Positions 11,035 to 25,352 are shown, numbered from the stretch's first letter. The stretch: DNA of 64,000 bases from Salvelinus alpinus (GCF_045679555.1 NC_092087.1:20575925-20639924); one strand, 5' to 3'. The notes: generated by a model not told the origin, from the sequence alone. Translations and numbers: made by a program.

Positions 11035-12470
11035 TTAACTTCTTACGGCTGAGATCCCGTTAACGGGATCGATATGACAACAGCCAGTGAAAGTGCAGGG
11101 TGCCAAATTCAAAACAACAGAAATCTCATAATTTAAATTCCTCAGACATACAAGTATTTTACACCATTTTAAAGATAAACTTGTTGTTAATCCCACCAGT
11201 GTTCGATTTCAAAAAGACTTTACGACGAAAGCACACCAAACGATTATGTTAGGTCTGCACCTAGTCACAGAAAAACCCAGCAATTTTTCCAGCCAAAGAG
11301 AGGAGTCACAAAAAGCAGAAATAGAGATAAAATTAATCACTAACCTTTGATGATCGTCATCAGATGACACTCATAGGACTTCATGTTACACAATACATGT
11401 ATGTTTTGTTCGATAAAGTTAATATTTATATCCTAAAATCTTAGTTTACATTGGCGCGTTATGTTCAGTAATGTTTTGCCTCCAAAACATCCAGTGATTT
11501 TGCAGAGAGCCACATCAATTTACAGAAATACTCATAATAAACATTGATAAAAGATACAAGTATTACACATGGAACTTTAGATAAACTTCTCCTTAATGCA
11601 ACCGCTGTGTCAGATTTCAAAACAACTTTACGGAAAAAGCACACCATGCAATAATCTGAGCACAGCGCTCAGAGCCCAAATAAGCCATACAGATATCAGC
11701 CATGTTTTGGAGTCAACAGAAGTCATAGATAGCATTATAAATATTCACTTACCTTTGATGATCTTCATCAGAATGCACTCCCAGGAATCCCAGTTCCACA
11801 ATAAATGTTTGTTTTGTTCGATATAGTCCATAATTTATGTCCAAATACCTCCATTTTGTTTGCGCATTCAGTCCAGTTATCCAAATTCATGACGCGCAGG
11901 TCAGACGAAAAGTCAAACAATTCCATTACAGTTTGTAGAAACATGTCAAACGATGTATGGAATCAATCTTAAGGATGTTTTTAACATAAATCTTCAATAA
12001 TGTTTCAACTGGAGAATTCCTTTGTCTTCAGAAATGCAATGGAAAGCAGGTCACTCTCACATGAGCGCGCATGTTCAGCTCATGCCAGACACCTGACTCA
12101 AGAGCTCTCCTTCCCTCATTCTTCACAGTAGAAGCATCAAACAAGGTTCTAAAGACTGTTGACATCTAGTGGAAGCCTTAGGAAGTGCAATATGACCAAT
12201 ATCCCACTGTATATTGGATAGGCAAACCTACAAACCTCAGATTTCCCACTTCCTGGTTGGATTTTTTTCTCAGGTTTTTGCCTGCCATATGAGTTTTGTT
12301 ATACTCACAGACATCATTCAAACGGTTTTAGAAACTTCAGAGTGTTTTCCATCCAAATCCACTAATAATATGCATATCTTAGCCTCTGAGCCTGAGTAGC
12401 AGGCAGTTTACTCTGGGCACCTTTTCATCCAAGCTACTCAATACTGCCAACCAGCCATAAGAAGTTTTAA
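11035..12470 (+). mobile_element. TTAA-flanked repeat copy P2
   Basis: It begins TTAA then CTTCTTACGGC and a small palindrome (ATCCCGTTAACGGGAT). It ends ...GAAGTTTTAA at 12470. The interior shares the family blocks (CTTTGATGATCTTCATCAGA, ACTAATAATATGCATAT). It is non-coding and in the same orientation as the other six copies. Confidence 0.6.
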
Positions 12471-13799
12471 GTACCAATGCATATTTTCCACTGGTTGGAT
12501 TACCGAAATATGGTTCCTTTCCCCCCACCGTTTGATGTTCCCAGACTCTCTATGTTTAACAAAGGCTATTCAAGAGTCCTTCAGTAGAGTCAAGAGAGAG
12601 AGAGAGGAGAAAGGTATTTATGGGGGGTCATTAACCTTACCCACAGGCCAACGTCATGACACTGGCATATTATTTCTATCCAGGTGATGCAGTTCTTCTT
12701 CTGCTGTTTTCTTCCTTACCAGTGCCTTGATATGTGCAATGATGAAAGAGTAGTGATAAGTCAGGGAAGAGCAGCACTCTGGAAGGATGCATGCCAAGTC
12801 ATTTCAGCTCCTGGCATTCAGTCAGTGTTGGCATTAAAAACAGTCTACCCTGCAGCTTAAACTTACTCCTGTCTCTGTGTTTGTCTCTCTCTCTCTCGCC
12901 CCTCCCTCGCTCTCACCAGCTATTACAGGACCAGTGGATCAAATCTCAAAGGTACATGTCAGCCATTCATGTGTTCACTTTGGTTGGTATTCCCCATTGA
13001 ATGACTGAAGAAAATGAGTTGGAAAATGCAGATGCTCTTGAGTGACAACCGTCGTTCATATTCTGCTGTATTCAGAGTCACACTGCTTCAAGAGAAGCCT
13101 GTCATAAATTTGAGTGCTATCCCACTCTAGACCTTTGGTCCTCATTCCCGAGGATGGGACCTTACTCTTGGCTTCCTGTGTGACTTAGTTAGCTGTGTCA
13201 CTGTGGCTCTGTCAAGTCCTTACCAACTGATGATGGACAGTTCATCCACTGCAGCTGACTGGACTCATCAGCTGGTAACACTTGATGTCTCTATTCTGGA
13301 ACACATGCAAGCTAAACAATTACATTTATTTGATTGAAGCAGGAGAGCACATTTTTGTATTATCATTCTTTTAAATCTAACAATTGAATTGACATTGCTC
13401 CTTTTGACGTGTCCCTGGGTAAAAATATTTAATAAAATCACAAGTGCCACCACCTTTCATGTTGGAGAGGAGACCTTGAGTTGTAGTCATGACAACCGTT
13501 CAAATAGCAGATTGACTATTGGCAGTTTACCCACACGTACAGTATGGCCTTGGTGCATAAAAAAGCATTAAATCCTGTACTCTCCTGTACTCATTCAGTT
13601 GGCATGAACATTTTCATTGGAGTGGCATTATTTTAGTGACGATATACATTTGTTTAAACTTATTGCACCAGAGCTACGGAGTGTGTGGCTTTTCTTTTCC
13701 CACCATATCATTTAAATACCTGGCTGTGTATTACTTGAAGAGTGGAAATTTATATTTTGGAAAAAATAAGATATAATGCTTCATCGTCTGCTTACTTGG
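12471..13799. other. Intergenic region upstream of prok2
   Basis: Mostly unique-looking sequence with a short GA run (about 12592-12606) and a CT run (about 12880-12898). No supported gene was seen. It may hold distal regulatory elements of prok2. Confidence 0.45.
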
Positions 13800-14821
<1,022 letters not shown>

Positions 14822-15020
14822 ACAAAACAACAACAGGTTTGAGACCACTCAAAGGATGAGTATGGTAACGGTGGAGAAGAATGGGAAGAATTGGCATCAC
14901 CATAGAGAATGCCAGAGGGATATTGTCGTGTTGAGCCTTACCTTGGGGCTTCTCTTTTTTTCTCCTGAGGCAATGCTGGTGCTGAGTGACTCATTGAGAC
15001 TGTGAATGGAAGGCTGGGTT

Positions 15021-15026
15021 TATAAA
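15021..15026 (+). promoter_or_regulatory. prok2: Putative prok2 TATA box
   Basis: TATAAA lies 150 nt upstream of the prok2 start codon. This would place transcription start near 15050 and leave a 5' UTR of roughly 125 nt. It was inferred from position only. Confidence 0.5.
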
Positions 15027-15175
15027 CCTCTCTCTGCCCTCAACACAAGAGTTTGGAGGCCACCTCTCTTTCCAAGTCAATCTAACAAACACATACACAC
15101 TCAGGTACACACAGCAGACACAGCATTTCTTTCACCCTGTAGAACACAGGAGCTGGAGAACTATTCTTCTTCACC

Positions 15176-15247
15176 ATGCAGTCCAGCTGCTACCTACTAT
15201 TCTGTCTACTGCTCGTGTCCCATGGCTCCTCAGCAGTCATCACAGGG
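15176..15247 (+). CDS. prok2: prok2 coding exon 1
   Basis: ATG at 15176 encodes a hydrophobic signal peptide and the AVITG start of the mature ligand. The exon ends exactly after the Gly codon at a strong GTAAGT donor (15248). Confidence 0.93.
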
Positions 15248-18200
15248 GTAAGTGGAAGCCAACAGGTTTTGGGAGCCAACTACACTCTTAGAATAAAAAG
15301 GTACTATCTGGACCTTAAAGGGTTCTTTGGCTGTCCCAATAGGAGAACCCTTTGAACCCTTTTTGGTTGCAGGTAGAACCCTTAGGTTTCAGGTAGGAAC
15401 CTTTTGGGAGAACACTTTGTATAAAGGGACAGCCGAAGAACCCTTTTGGAACCCTTTGTTCTAAGAGTGTAGTTATGAGTGAATGATAATATAGAAAATG
15501 TAATATTCTGTTATGGGAAGCTTGATTTGGATGAATATGAAATAATTATTATAATTTATCAAAATCTAAATGGGGGGGGTCTACAAAATGTAATAGATTC
15601 TTAGTAGATTATCTCAGTGTAATGAGAAGCCACAATACAGTTATAGCCTGCCTTTATAACATCATGTTTGATTTACATACATCATTATAAACTCTAGGCT
15701 GGCTATACACAGAGAAGAACATTTGCATTATGTTGCAGCAAGTCTGCATATTTTTCTCTGTCAATGTGAGGCTAGCCAACTGTTAGATTGCCTTAGGAAC
15801 TCATATTGAAGAGCACAATCCTTTCGTTATTGCTGTAAAACAAATGTTGTTATCATGTTTTTTAAGTTAATATTTTACATTAACTGTGTAACCATAATAG
15901 TTCCTTCTGGTTGAACCAGTGTCAAATAATGTGTCAAATAAGGTTTTATTTCTCCAACATAGCTCTACCTATGTATAATGGAATAATTTTGTCAATTCAT
16001 GTTCCTTGGAAAAGTTGAATGTGATGGCTTTAACAAGAAAACAGGTTTTAATATAATATTGGTACAACTTTATATAACTTAAAATAAGCTTTTGCAGTAC
16101 GATGCAGGTACGTACGTACACATTGTTGCATAGTACCTATGGTACTTCAGGTACCATGCAACGTGTTTGCTATTTGTGTAGTTGCATTGTTTAATATATA
16201 TACAGTACCAGTCAAAAGTTTGGACACACCTACTCATTCCAGGGTTTTTCTTTATTTGTACTATTTTATACATTGTAGAATAATAGTGAAGACATCAAAA
16301 CAATGAAATAACACATATAGAATCATGTAGTAACCAAAAATGTGTTGAACAAATCAAATATATTTGAGATTTTTGATTCTTCAAAGTAGCCACTCTTTGC
16401 CTTGATGACAACTTTGCACACTCTACAATGTAGAAAATAGTAAAAAGAAAAGAAAAACCCTTGAATGAGTAGGTGTGTCAAAACTTTTGACTGGTACTGT
16501 ATATATATAGTTTTAGCAGAATTTCCTAGGGGTTCCTAATATCTCTAGGTTTAAAAACCTGGGCAACCATTGTTTTATCAGTTTCAAAGGCGATTTGGTA
16601 TCCAATTTGTGTATGGAATATAATAGATTTTTTTGAAATGCCAGAACAGTGCAGGCATAGGGATGCTAATATGAACTGAGATAGGTGCACGCAGCCATGA
16701 AACGGAAACACATTTTCCTCAGAGACTGTCACAATAAATCAGCTCACTCCTCCCTCATCTCTCTCCTTCGTTTCATTCGAAGTGAGAGCAGTCACTCAAG
16801 TTGTTCATATCCTTCTGAGCAATTTCCGGATCGTTTTTTAGAATACTCATGATAGCCTTCATGTATTATACAGTGGGCTCCAAAATTACTGGCACCCCTG
16901 ACTGGCAATGCACAAACAATGCTTTAACAAATATAAACAATATAATTATAGAGATAAACTCAAAATACCAACATGTGAGAAATGCTGTACTTTATTAATG
17001 TTTCAATGGAACCAACCAAAATCATACAATTATTTAATACAAAATACATTTGACCAAAATCAAGGTTTCATAATTATTGGCACTCCTCATTTAGTACTTA
17101 GTGCAACCACCTCTGGCAAGGATAACAGCATGGAGTCTTTTCCTGTAATGTTTGACAAGGTTAAGGAAAACATTTGGAGGGAGTTTGGACCATTCCTCTA
17201 TGCAGATCCTTTCAAGATCCTTCACATTCTTGGGTTTGCGCTTATCAACTGCCCTCTTCCACTCAGCCCACAGGTTTTCGATTGGATTGAGGTCCAGCGA
17301 CTGAGATGGCCATGGCAGAACATTGATTTTGTTGTCACAGAACCGTTTCTGTGTGGATCTTGAGGTACATTTTGGGTCATTGTCTTGTTGGAAAGTCCAC
17401 CTACGGCCAAGTCCCAGCCTTCTGGCAGAGGCAACCAGTCAGCCAAAATTGCCTGATACTTGGTGGAATTCATTATGCCATCAATCTTAACCAGTGCCCC
17501 TGGACCTCTGGAATTAAAACAGCCCCAAAACATCACTGACCCCCCTCCATATTTCACCGTGGGTATGAGGTTCCTCACCTTGTATGCATCTCTGTTTCGA
17601 CGTCAAACATGCCGATGCTGTATCTGACCAAAACGTTCAATTTTGGTCTCATCTGACCAGAGCGCTTTCTTCCAGTCATAATTTAAATGACATTTGGCAA
17701 ACTCCAAGCGCTTGCGTCTGTGTCTTGGGGTCAGAAAGGGCTTTCTTCTGGAAACCCTTCCAAAGAGCCTGTGGTTGTGGAGGTGACGTCTGATGGTGCT
17801 TTTTGAAACCTGGTGACCCCAAGATGCCACCAAGGCCTGAAATTATTTCACAGTGATTCTTGGGGATTTTGTTGCTTCTCTCACCATCCTCCTCCCTATC
17901 CTGGGTGGCAAAATGCATTTGCGTCCTCTATCCGTGAGGTTTTCAACTGTTCCATATCTTTTGAATTTTTTAATAATTGCCCTGACAGTGCTCAGTGGTA
18001 TATTCAATTGTTTGTGGATCTTCTTGTAGCCATTACCAGATTTATGAAGGTCTACGACCATCTGTCTCTTTTGAACTGCCAGTTCTTTTGTTTTCTTCAT
18101 GGTGTTGGATGACAGTGGGATATTGCATGTGTGTTACCTCATTTTTTATACCCTAGTGAAACAGGAAGTGATGTAATGGCTCAATATAGTTCCTTAAGAC

Positions 18201-19295
18201 TTAGATACACTTAAATAAGTGGAATTTAATTTGTGGTTTAATTTTGGTAGATGTTATTTACAATAATATTTAAGGGTGCCATTAATTGTGAAACCTTGAT
18301 TGGGAGGACATTTTGAGTTTAACTCAATAATTATGTTGTTTATATTTTTTAAAGTATTGTTTGTGCATTGCCTGTCACGGCCGTCGAATGAAGAGGACCA
18401 AAGCGCAGCGTGGTGAGCGTACATATTCCTTGTTTATTAGGATGACGCCGACAAAAACAATAAACAATACAAAAAACGACGTGAAGCTTAAGGCTATAGT
18501 GCCACAAACAAAGACAACTTCCCACACTGAAAGGAGGGAAAAGGGCTACCTAAGTATGGTTCCCAATCAGAGACAACGATAGACAGCTGTCCCTGATTGA
18601 GAACCATACCCGGCCAAAAAATAGAAATACAAAATCATAGAATGCCCACCCCAAATCACACCCTGACCAAACCAAATAGAGACATAAAAAGGCTCTCTAA
18701 GGTCAGGGCGTGACATTGCCAGTCAGGGGTGCCAGTAATTTTGGAGCCCACTGTATAGTATCCCAATCATTACCAACATAAATCAAGTGCTGTAGAAATG
18801 CTTTGGCTTCTAGCAATGTTCTCACTTTTAATGCCTCTCAGTTTTATTTAAAGTTTATTTTTCTTCTTTCAACTCTATTATATTTTGTGTGATCTCTTCA
18901 GGCCTGTGAGAAGGACTCTCAGTGTGGAGGGGGGATGTGCTGTGCGGTCAGCTTATGGATCCGAAGCCTGAGGATGTGTGCCCCTATGGGACAGGAGGGA
19001 GACGAGTGCCACTGCTTGAGTCACAAGGTGGGCCAGGTTCTGTGCATCATATCTCACTAGTCAATCTCTCAGTCTCTACTGAAAGTTGTAACGACAGAAA
19101 GAGTCCAGATTTCCTTACAAAAGATGCCATATAACATATTCGTTCACCTACTGTATGTATTTCTGTCTCTGTTTCCAGGTTCCCTTCTTTGGCAAAAGAC
19201 TACACCACACATGTCCATGTCTTCCAGATCTGGCATGCATCACCACATCCGAGGGCAAATCAAAATGTCTTTCCCCGTACATGTACCAAGAATAA
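15176..19295 (+). CDS. prok2: Prokineticin 2 (three exons, 104 aa)
   Basis: Secreted cysteine-rich ligand for the prokineticin GPCRs; in vertebrates it acts in circadian output, olfactory and GnRH neuron development and gut motility. Coding exons are 15176-15247, 18902-19027 and 19179-19295, all with GT-AG borders and phase 0 junctions. Residues 1-19 form a signal peptide. Mature protein starts at the invariant AVITG (20-24), which is required for receptor activation, and the conserved Trp of the family is W43. The core text CGGGMCCAV and [14 protein letters not shown] is diagnostic. Total length fits the family. Oddity: 11 mature cysteines rather than 10, because residue 62 is Cys where the family has Pro. 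Intron 1 (3654 bp) is full of transposons. The chief alternative is the paralogue PROK1; the [16 protein letters not shown] text and the gpr27 neighbour favour PROK2. Confidence 0.93.
15281..15471. mobile_element. Palindromic MITE in prok2 intron 1
   Basis: The 191-bp unit begins TACACTCTTAGAA and ends TTCTAAGAGTGTA. The interior repeats AGAACCCTTT-type words on both strands. It can fold on itself and is non-coding; a typical small non-autonomous DNA transposon, superfamily not assigned. Confidence 0.7.
15472..16202. other. prok2 intron 1, unassigned part
   Basis: AT-rich intronic sequence with no gene or recognised repeat. Confidence 0.5.
16203..16499. mobile_element. Internally deleted Tc1 (MITE-like), TA flanks
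   Basis: The 297-bp unit has long terminal inverted repeats starting CAGTACCAGTCAAAAGTTTG and is flanked by TA on both sides. Only the outer parts of a Tc1 element remain and no transposase is left. Full-length relatives are at 26523, 47135 and 51957. Confidence 0.85.
17222..18100 (-). pseudogene. Tc1 transposase, frameshifted
   Basis: The N-terminal part (18100-17843) starts [20 protein letters not shown] and carries the paired-type helix-turn-helix. The next part (17833-17603) contains [13 protein letters not shown] and the WSDETK segment with the first or second catalytic Asp. A third part contains [11 protein letters not shown]. The parts are in different frames and the C-terminal catalytic region is scrambled, so the transposase is dead. 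Confidence 0.75.
18373..18715 (-). repeat. Solo LTR, family A, TSD TTGCC
   Basis: The 343-bp unit runs from TGTCACGGCCGTCG to GGGCGTGACA and is flanked by TTGCC at 18368-18372 and 18716-18720. It is inserted in the right terminal inverted repeat of the Tc1 element, so it is younger than that element. Confidence 0.9.
18902..19027 (+). CDS. prok2: prok2 coding exon 2
   Basis: Acceptor CTCTTCAG precedes the exon and donor AAG/GTGGGC follows it. It encodes [14 protein letters not shown] through CLSHK, including the extra Cys (residue 62 of the precursor). Confidence 0.93.
19179..19295 (+). CDS. prok2: prok2 coding exon 3
   Basis: Acceptor CTGTTTCCAG precedes the exon, which encodes [14 protein letters not shown] through a C-terminal PYMYQE and TAA (19293-19295). 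Intron 2 is only 151 bp. Four conserved cysteines close the fold. Confidence 0.93.
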   Translation, partial: VPFFGKRLHHTCPCLPDLACITTSEGKSKCLSPYMYQE

Positions 19296-19746
19296 TACCT
19301 CTGAGGACAACCACCAAAAATGCAGCTAGTGATTTACTATGCCTACATTAGCAGTTTGGAAAATAATGTTTTCAGGACATGTATTAAAGATACTTTTCAG
19401 GTTGACTTAGATTTGCAAAGGACAATTTGTTTATCCTCCTTAAAGACATGCTCTGGAACTTTGGCGACTACTAAGTACATTTTAAACCTCCCGCTTTGGG
19501 CTGGATGTGTCAATGTGTAGATCATACATGCATAATCTATGAGTAGAATTACTCAATTAGCCATTTACGGGGACATATTCCTATATGGTATCCACAACCA
19601 GGGACTTCACTCTATACCATGTTTCTAGGGCCCACAGTTTTTACTGGTCAGGAAAAATCCTGGGCCCAAAGCATGTTGTACATTTGAAATAACTGACCCT
19701 ACTTCACTACTATTGTACTATTGTAGTGAAGTCAGTTAACAACAAA
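19296..19746 (+). other. prok2 3' UTR and flank
   Basis: This probably holds the prok2 3' UTR. A variant poly(A) signal ATTAAA is at 19383-19388, and no clear AATAAA was seen nearby. A hairpin with arms ACTTCACTAC (19701-19710) and GTAGTGAAGT (19723-19732) lies further on. Confidence 0.45.
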
Positions 19747-20097
19747 CTCTTACTTACAATGACAGCCTAGAAACAGTGGATCAACTACCTTGTTCAGGAG
19801 TAGAACAACAGAGTTTTACCTTGTCAGCTCAGGGATTTGATCTAGCAACCTTTTGGTTACTGGTTCAATACTCTAACCACTAGGCTACCTGCCACCCCAG
19901 GGTGGCTAACCCAGTGTTCCCCGGCAGGCCATCATTGTAAATAAGAATTTGTTCTTAACTGACTTGCCTAGTTAAATGAAGGTACATTTCAGGGGCAGAA
20001 CAACAGATTTTTACCTTGTCAGTTCAGGGATTCAATCCAGCAACCTTCCAGTTACTGGCCCAATGCTCTAACTACTAGGCTACCTGCCACCCCAACA
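19747..20097 (-). mobile_element. tRNA-derived SINE, one and a half copies
   Basis: On the minus strand both partial copies start GGCAGGTAGCCTAGT. The tRNA-like A-box and B-box regions follow, then the common tail (AAGGTAAAA, ACAAGGTAGTT, AGTTAAGAACAAATTC). Copies lie at about 19747-19977 and 19985-20097. These are SINEs, not working tRNA genes. Confidence 0.75.
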
Positions 20098-22517
20098 AAG
20101 CAACAAAGTAGCATCTTAGCTTCCCAATAATTTGAAGAGTTTGGGCATTTAGAGGTTAAAACAGAAAGTGCTATTTGCCACTCACTCTAACAAAGAAAGA
20201 AAGAGCTTTCTCTGTTAATAAGAGGAAGCAGGTCTCCAGAAATCCGACAGCTCTGAAATTGTGTAATTTTCTGGCTACATTTTACAGGGTATTTATTTAA
20301 AGCTCAAAGCTATAATTAGATTTGTCCGATGTTCGTTGACTCATATTAATCTCATTCTTTATTCATGGAGAACTGTGTTATTCAGATCTAGTTACATTTC
20401 AGACTAGTTTCTCAATATTCATAAAGCTTGGCTTCTTAATGGAGCAATCTCCCAATGTCCCAAATATAGAGCGTACTCACAGATGGGGTGGGTATCTTCT
20501 GCATTTAATATAAATTCATTGGTCAAAGCTGACAGTATCTGACAGACCGTAAAATTTGTATCTCAATAAGTTGATCATCTGTTTATTAGGTCCAAGTAGT
20601 GTACAATAACATAATGTACAGAAGTTGTTCTTTAGATGGAAAAACTAAAAATATAACCAAGTTGCCTGTACAATGATGTTAAGCTGAGAGATGAGCTATG
20701 CCATAAATGAAGCTGTGGTGCAGTTTGTGTAATGCAAACACAGCCTATTTCAAAGCCGATAATCAAGTTTTACGAGCCAAACAGTCCCTCCCATGGTAAT
20801 AGAACAGTATAAAATTATGACATTGGCTTGTATAAGCCACAACGTGGAGAGCCTTGCCATTTCAATGTAGGTATATTCAGACAATGGCACCATAAACTCT
20901 GCAATAACTCAGACTTCATCTGAACTGACTCTCGGGATGAAATGTTATATTGCATTTTGAACATATTTCAGGTGTGCAAAACTGCCTCTGAGAAACTAAC
21001 AGCAAAAATGTTCAAGAGGCACTTATAAGCTAAACAAAGCAGCAGAGAGAGGTCTCCTGGGGCAGAGCTGTTGTATAAAAAATGCCTGATCTGAAATGAT
21101 ACTGCATGAGAGAATTCACAGGTGAGAACGTTTCAGTCGCTCAGAAGCAACAGAGAGTCATGCTGGGAGTAGAGCGGAGCAGGCATGTTGTGATGGTAAT
21201 GGTTGTGAATGCAGTGATGCCGGGCCAGGCCAAGGAAGGGAGGGAGGGTGCACAGTAGGTATACTGTAGGTACACCGGGATGCTCTACCAAGAAACATCA
21301 GCTCAGCAGTTCCCACTCTATCCCACTTCCCCCTAGGGAAGTAAACCCGGGCTACAAAGATTAAGGACTCCAATTAGCTGACAAATGTTCATTTACATGG
21401 CTGTAACTGAGACGAGCAGTGATCAGAATAATGACTCTATTATACACTGTTGGATTCTTTACATACTGAAAGGTGCATGCTGGCTAGTTAAAGTCTTATG
21501 AGAAGAATGGAGTGTGTAAGCAGAGGCAAACTGGACTCTTGCTGCACTGCTTTTTCAGAAGCACAAAACTTCCTAAATATTCAGGAACATGAATGATGGT
21601 AACATTTTACATTACAGTGCAGAATAAAGTGGTAATAACATGGTAATAGTATGGTAACAAGTTAGCTGATCACAATGAAAACATGATCTGCCCAGATACC
21701 CAGATTTTTGTAAAATTATATTATTGTAATACAACACCCCACATGTTGTGCTATAGAGGCGGTAATGATACAACAAAATATGGTAAATTGGAAGTTAGCA
21801 TTTGAGGATGAGTGGTAGAAAATAGTATGTGTCTATATTGTTATTGTATTGAAACACAGAACAGATATTGTTCAGTTACCTGTATAACAGAATCAAATCA
21901 ATACTAATCATTAATCTGTTGTTTATTTACTCAGAAGTACAAACATTGCAAACATCTCTCTGCAGCACTGATGCTTTGCCTCTTTTAGAGTTCCATTGTC
22001 CTTGTCCATAGAAAAAAACATGTCATTTGTCTTTTTTACAGGGAATGTGCAAGGTATACATTTTTATCAACACATGTTAAAATCCAGGAAGAAAATGTAT
22101 TTGCAAAAGACTGTAAAAGTTTGTTTTATCACCTTCTCCACACAAATAATTCTAAGAAGATTTTATGAAAGCTACAACATATTTGATTTAAAAAAAAAAG
22201 TTCAGAATAAAGAAATAAACAGCTTTAGAGAATGTACAGAATTGTCTTATGTTCTTCTAACTGAATTGCCATAGGCCTACATTACTCAAATAATATACCA
22301 ATGAGATTCTTCAAATATGCAACATTATTAGTAGGCCTATTCGAAATACAGATTGGCAACATTTTGCACTTTCTGTAAGTGCAAATCACAAAATATGGCC
22401 TTCAGCCTGTGTGGAAAAATTGGACAAGCATAGCAACAGAGTAATATCACACAAGGCTTCAAAACCAACATGACAGTTCTGTTCGTTTTCCCTTGTCTAA
22501 AACAGCAGTAGAACCTA
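20098..22517. other. prok2-gpr27 intergenic region
   Basis: No gene or recognised transposon was seen. The right part (roughly 21900-22517) should include the gpr27 3' UTR, because gpr27 is transcribed leftward and its stop codon is at 22518-22520. Confidence 0.5.
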
Positions 22518-23639
22518 TCAGATGACACAGTATGGCTCCATAGACATAGGTGTCTGTGTGCTGAAACAACATGGGAAACTGGCTCTGAGGCGCGATCTCA
22601 GCTCCTTGTTGAATATGAAACAAATAATGGGATTCGCCCCCGCCTGAACGAACGTCATCCACACGGCAGCAGTCAGGTAGACCTGTGGAATTGTGCCTCC
22701 TTTGACAAACACTCGAATGTAGCAAGTAACAATGTACGGGGCCCAGAGGATAAGAAACGCCAGGGTTATCATGTAATACATTTTCCCTATGCGTTTCTCC
22801 ATTTTAAATTCATCCAAGACAAGCAGCCTTCTGTTGCCAATATGCGAAGTTTGTCTGATTCCCACCAAAGTTGGTGGGGTGGGACCACGTCCAAACCCTG
22901 CTATCCAATTGGCGGCTGCCTGCCCAGTTGCACCTGGCCCGTGGAAGGTCCAGTTTTGGCTTATAGCTGGGACAAGCTGAGCGGGTTTCATCTTGCGATG
23001 GTCGTACACGAAACACAACATTTTTATGTAAACAACGTGTGTTGTTCCCACGATAACAGCCAGCATCAACATGAAACCCAGGGTGTCATTTGCTTTCACA
23101 TATCGGTGCTCGAAAATGCATTGTTCCTCTTCATGGATGAATTTGTAGGTGCCAACGTCAAATACAGGGGGGAAAGCCATAGCGACAGAGAGGGTCCAGA
23201 CCATGCAAATCACTGCCACACATGTCCACAATGTCATTCGTTTGGAATAAAACCTGTGGTGTGCAATCGCCATGTATCTGGTGACACTGACGCAGAAGAG
23301 CAGAAACGCTACATGGAAACAAGAAAGGACCGACAGGAACGCGATAATTTTGCAACGTATAATGCTGTACGTCCAGGTGGAACGGTTGTTGATTGATATC
23401 ATCACAAAGGGCAAACACACGGCAGACCGTATTACATCTGCCAAGCACAGATCAAGTAGAAAATAATACGGAGCCTTGTGAAGGGAGATGTCTTTCAGCA
23501 CTAACAGGGACAGCGCCACATTCCCGACAAGGCTGATGCAAATGATCAGACCGAGCGAGGCCAGTTTCACCGCAGAGGCGGTGATGGCATAATTATGTAG
23601 CGTGGGATTGCTTTCCCCAAACTCGCTTGAATTTGCCAT
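22518..23639 (-). CDS. gpr27: Orphan GPCR of the SREB family, GPR27
   Basis: A single-exon, 373-aa class A receptor, the usual length and structure for SREB receptors (GPR27, GPR85, GPR173). Seven hydrophobic segments are visible. N-glycosylation sites are at N3 and N85, and C96 and C174 should form the TM3-ECL2 disulfide. The family-specific TRY (120-122) stands in for DRY, and NPIIC (336-340) for NPxxY. The third loop holds the conserved SQNWTFHGPGATGQ block, and the C-terminus has a double Cys (357-358). TM2 to ECL2 also resembles GPR173, but the MANSSEFGES start, the PQVYLTAAVW to RASFPCC tail and linkage to prok2 favour GPR27. Its ligand and transport role are not settled; mammalian work links it to insulin production and metabolism. 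Confidence 0.88.
   Translation of the reverse strand: MANSSEFGESNPTLHNYAITASAVKLASLGLIICISLVGNVALSLLVLKDISLHKAPYYFLLDLCLADVIRSAVCLPFVMISINNRSTWTYSIIRCKIIAFLSVLSCFHVAFLLFCVSVTRYMAIAHHRFYSKRMTLWTCVAVICMVWTLSVAMAFPPVFDVGTYKFIHEEEQCIFEHRYVKANDTLGFMLMLAVIVGTTHVVYIKMLCFVYDHRKMKPAQLVPAISQNWTFHGPGATGQAAANWIAGFGRGPTPPTLVGIRQTSHIGNRRLLVLDEFKMEKRIGKMYYMITLAFLILWAPYIVTCYIRVFVKGGTIPQVYLTAAVWMTFVQAGANPIICFIFNKELRSRLRASFPCCFSTQTPMSMEPYCVI

Positions 23640-25352
<1,713 letters not shown>

Larger units (their letters stand above)
16871..18753 (-). mobile_element. Tc1/mariner element with nested solo LTR
   Basis: The terminal inverted repeats start CAGTGGGCTCCAAAATTACT and are flanked by TA (16869-16870 and 18754-18755). 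Without the nested LTR and its duplication the element is about 1535 bp, normal for Tc1. It lies wholly inside prok2 intron 1 in antisense orientation. Confidence 0.85.

Noticed and set aside
15006..15251. 81-residue frame overlapping prok2 exon 1
   Set aside because: Wrong frame; it runs through the splice donor, while the prok2 frame gives a signal peptide and AVITG at the exact exon end.
19028..19178. Alternative prok2 exon like the long isoform of mammalian PROK2
   Set aside because: The intron is only 151 bp and shows no internal exon with plausible splice sites and basic residues.
19747..20097. tRNA-like sequence
   Set aside because: The A- and B-box-like text belongs to SINE heads that continue into the common SINE tail; the cloverleaf is not intact.
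22842..23396. 184-residue plus-strand frame opposite gpr27
   Set aside because: It is antisense to a well-supported receptor gene and has no recognisable domain.
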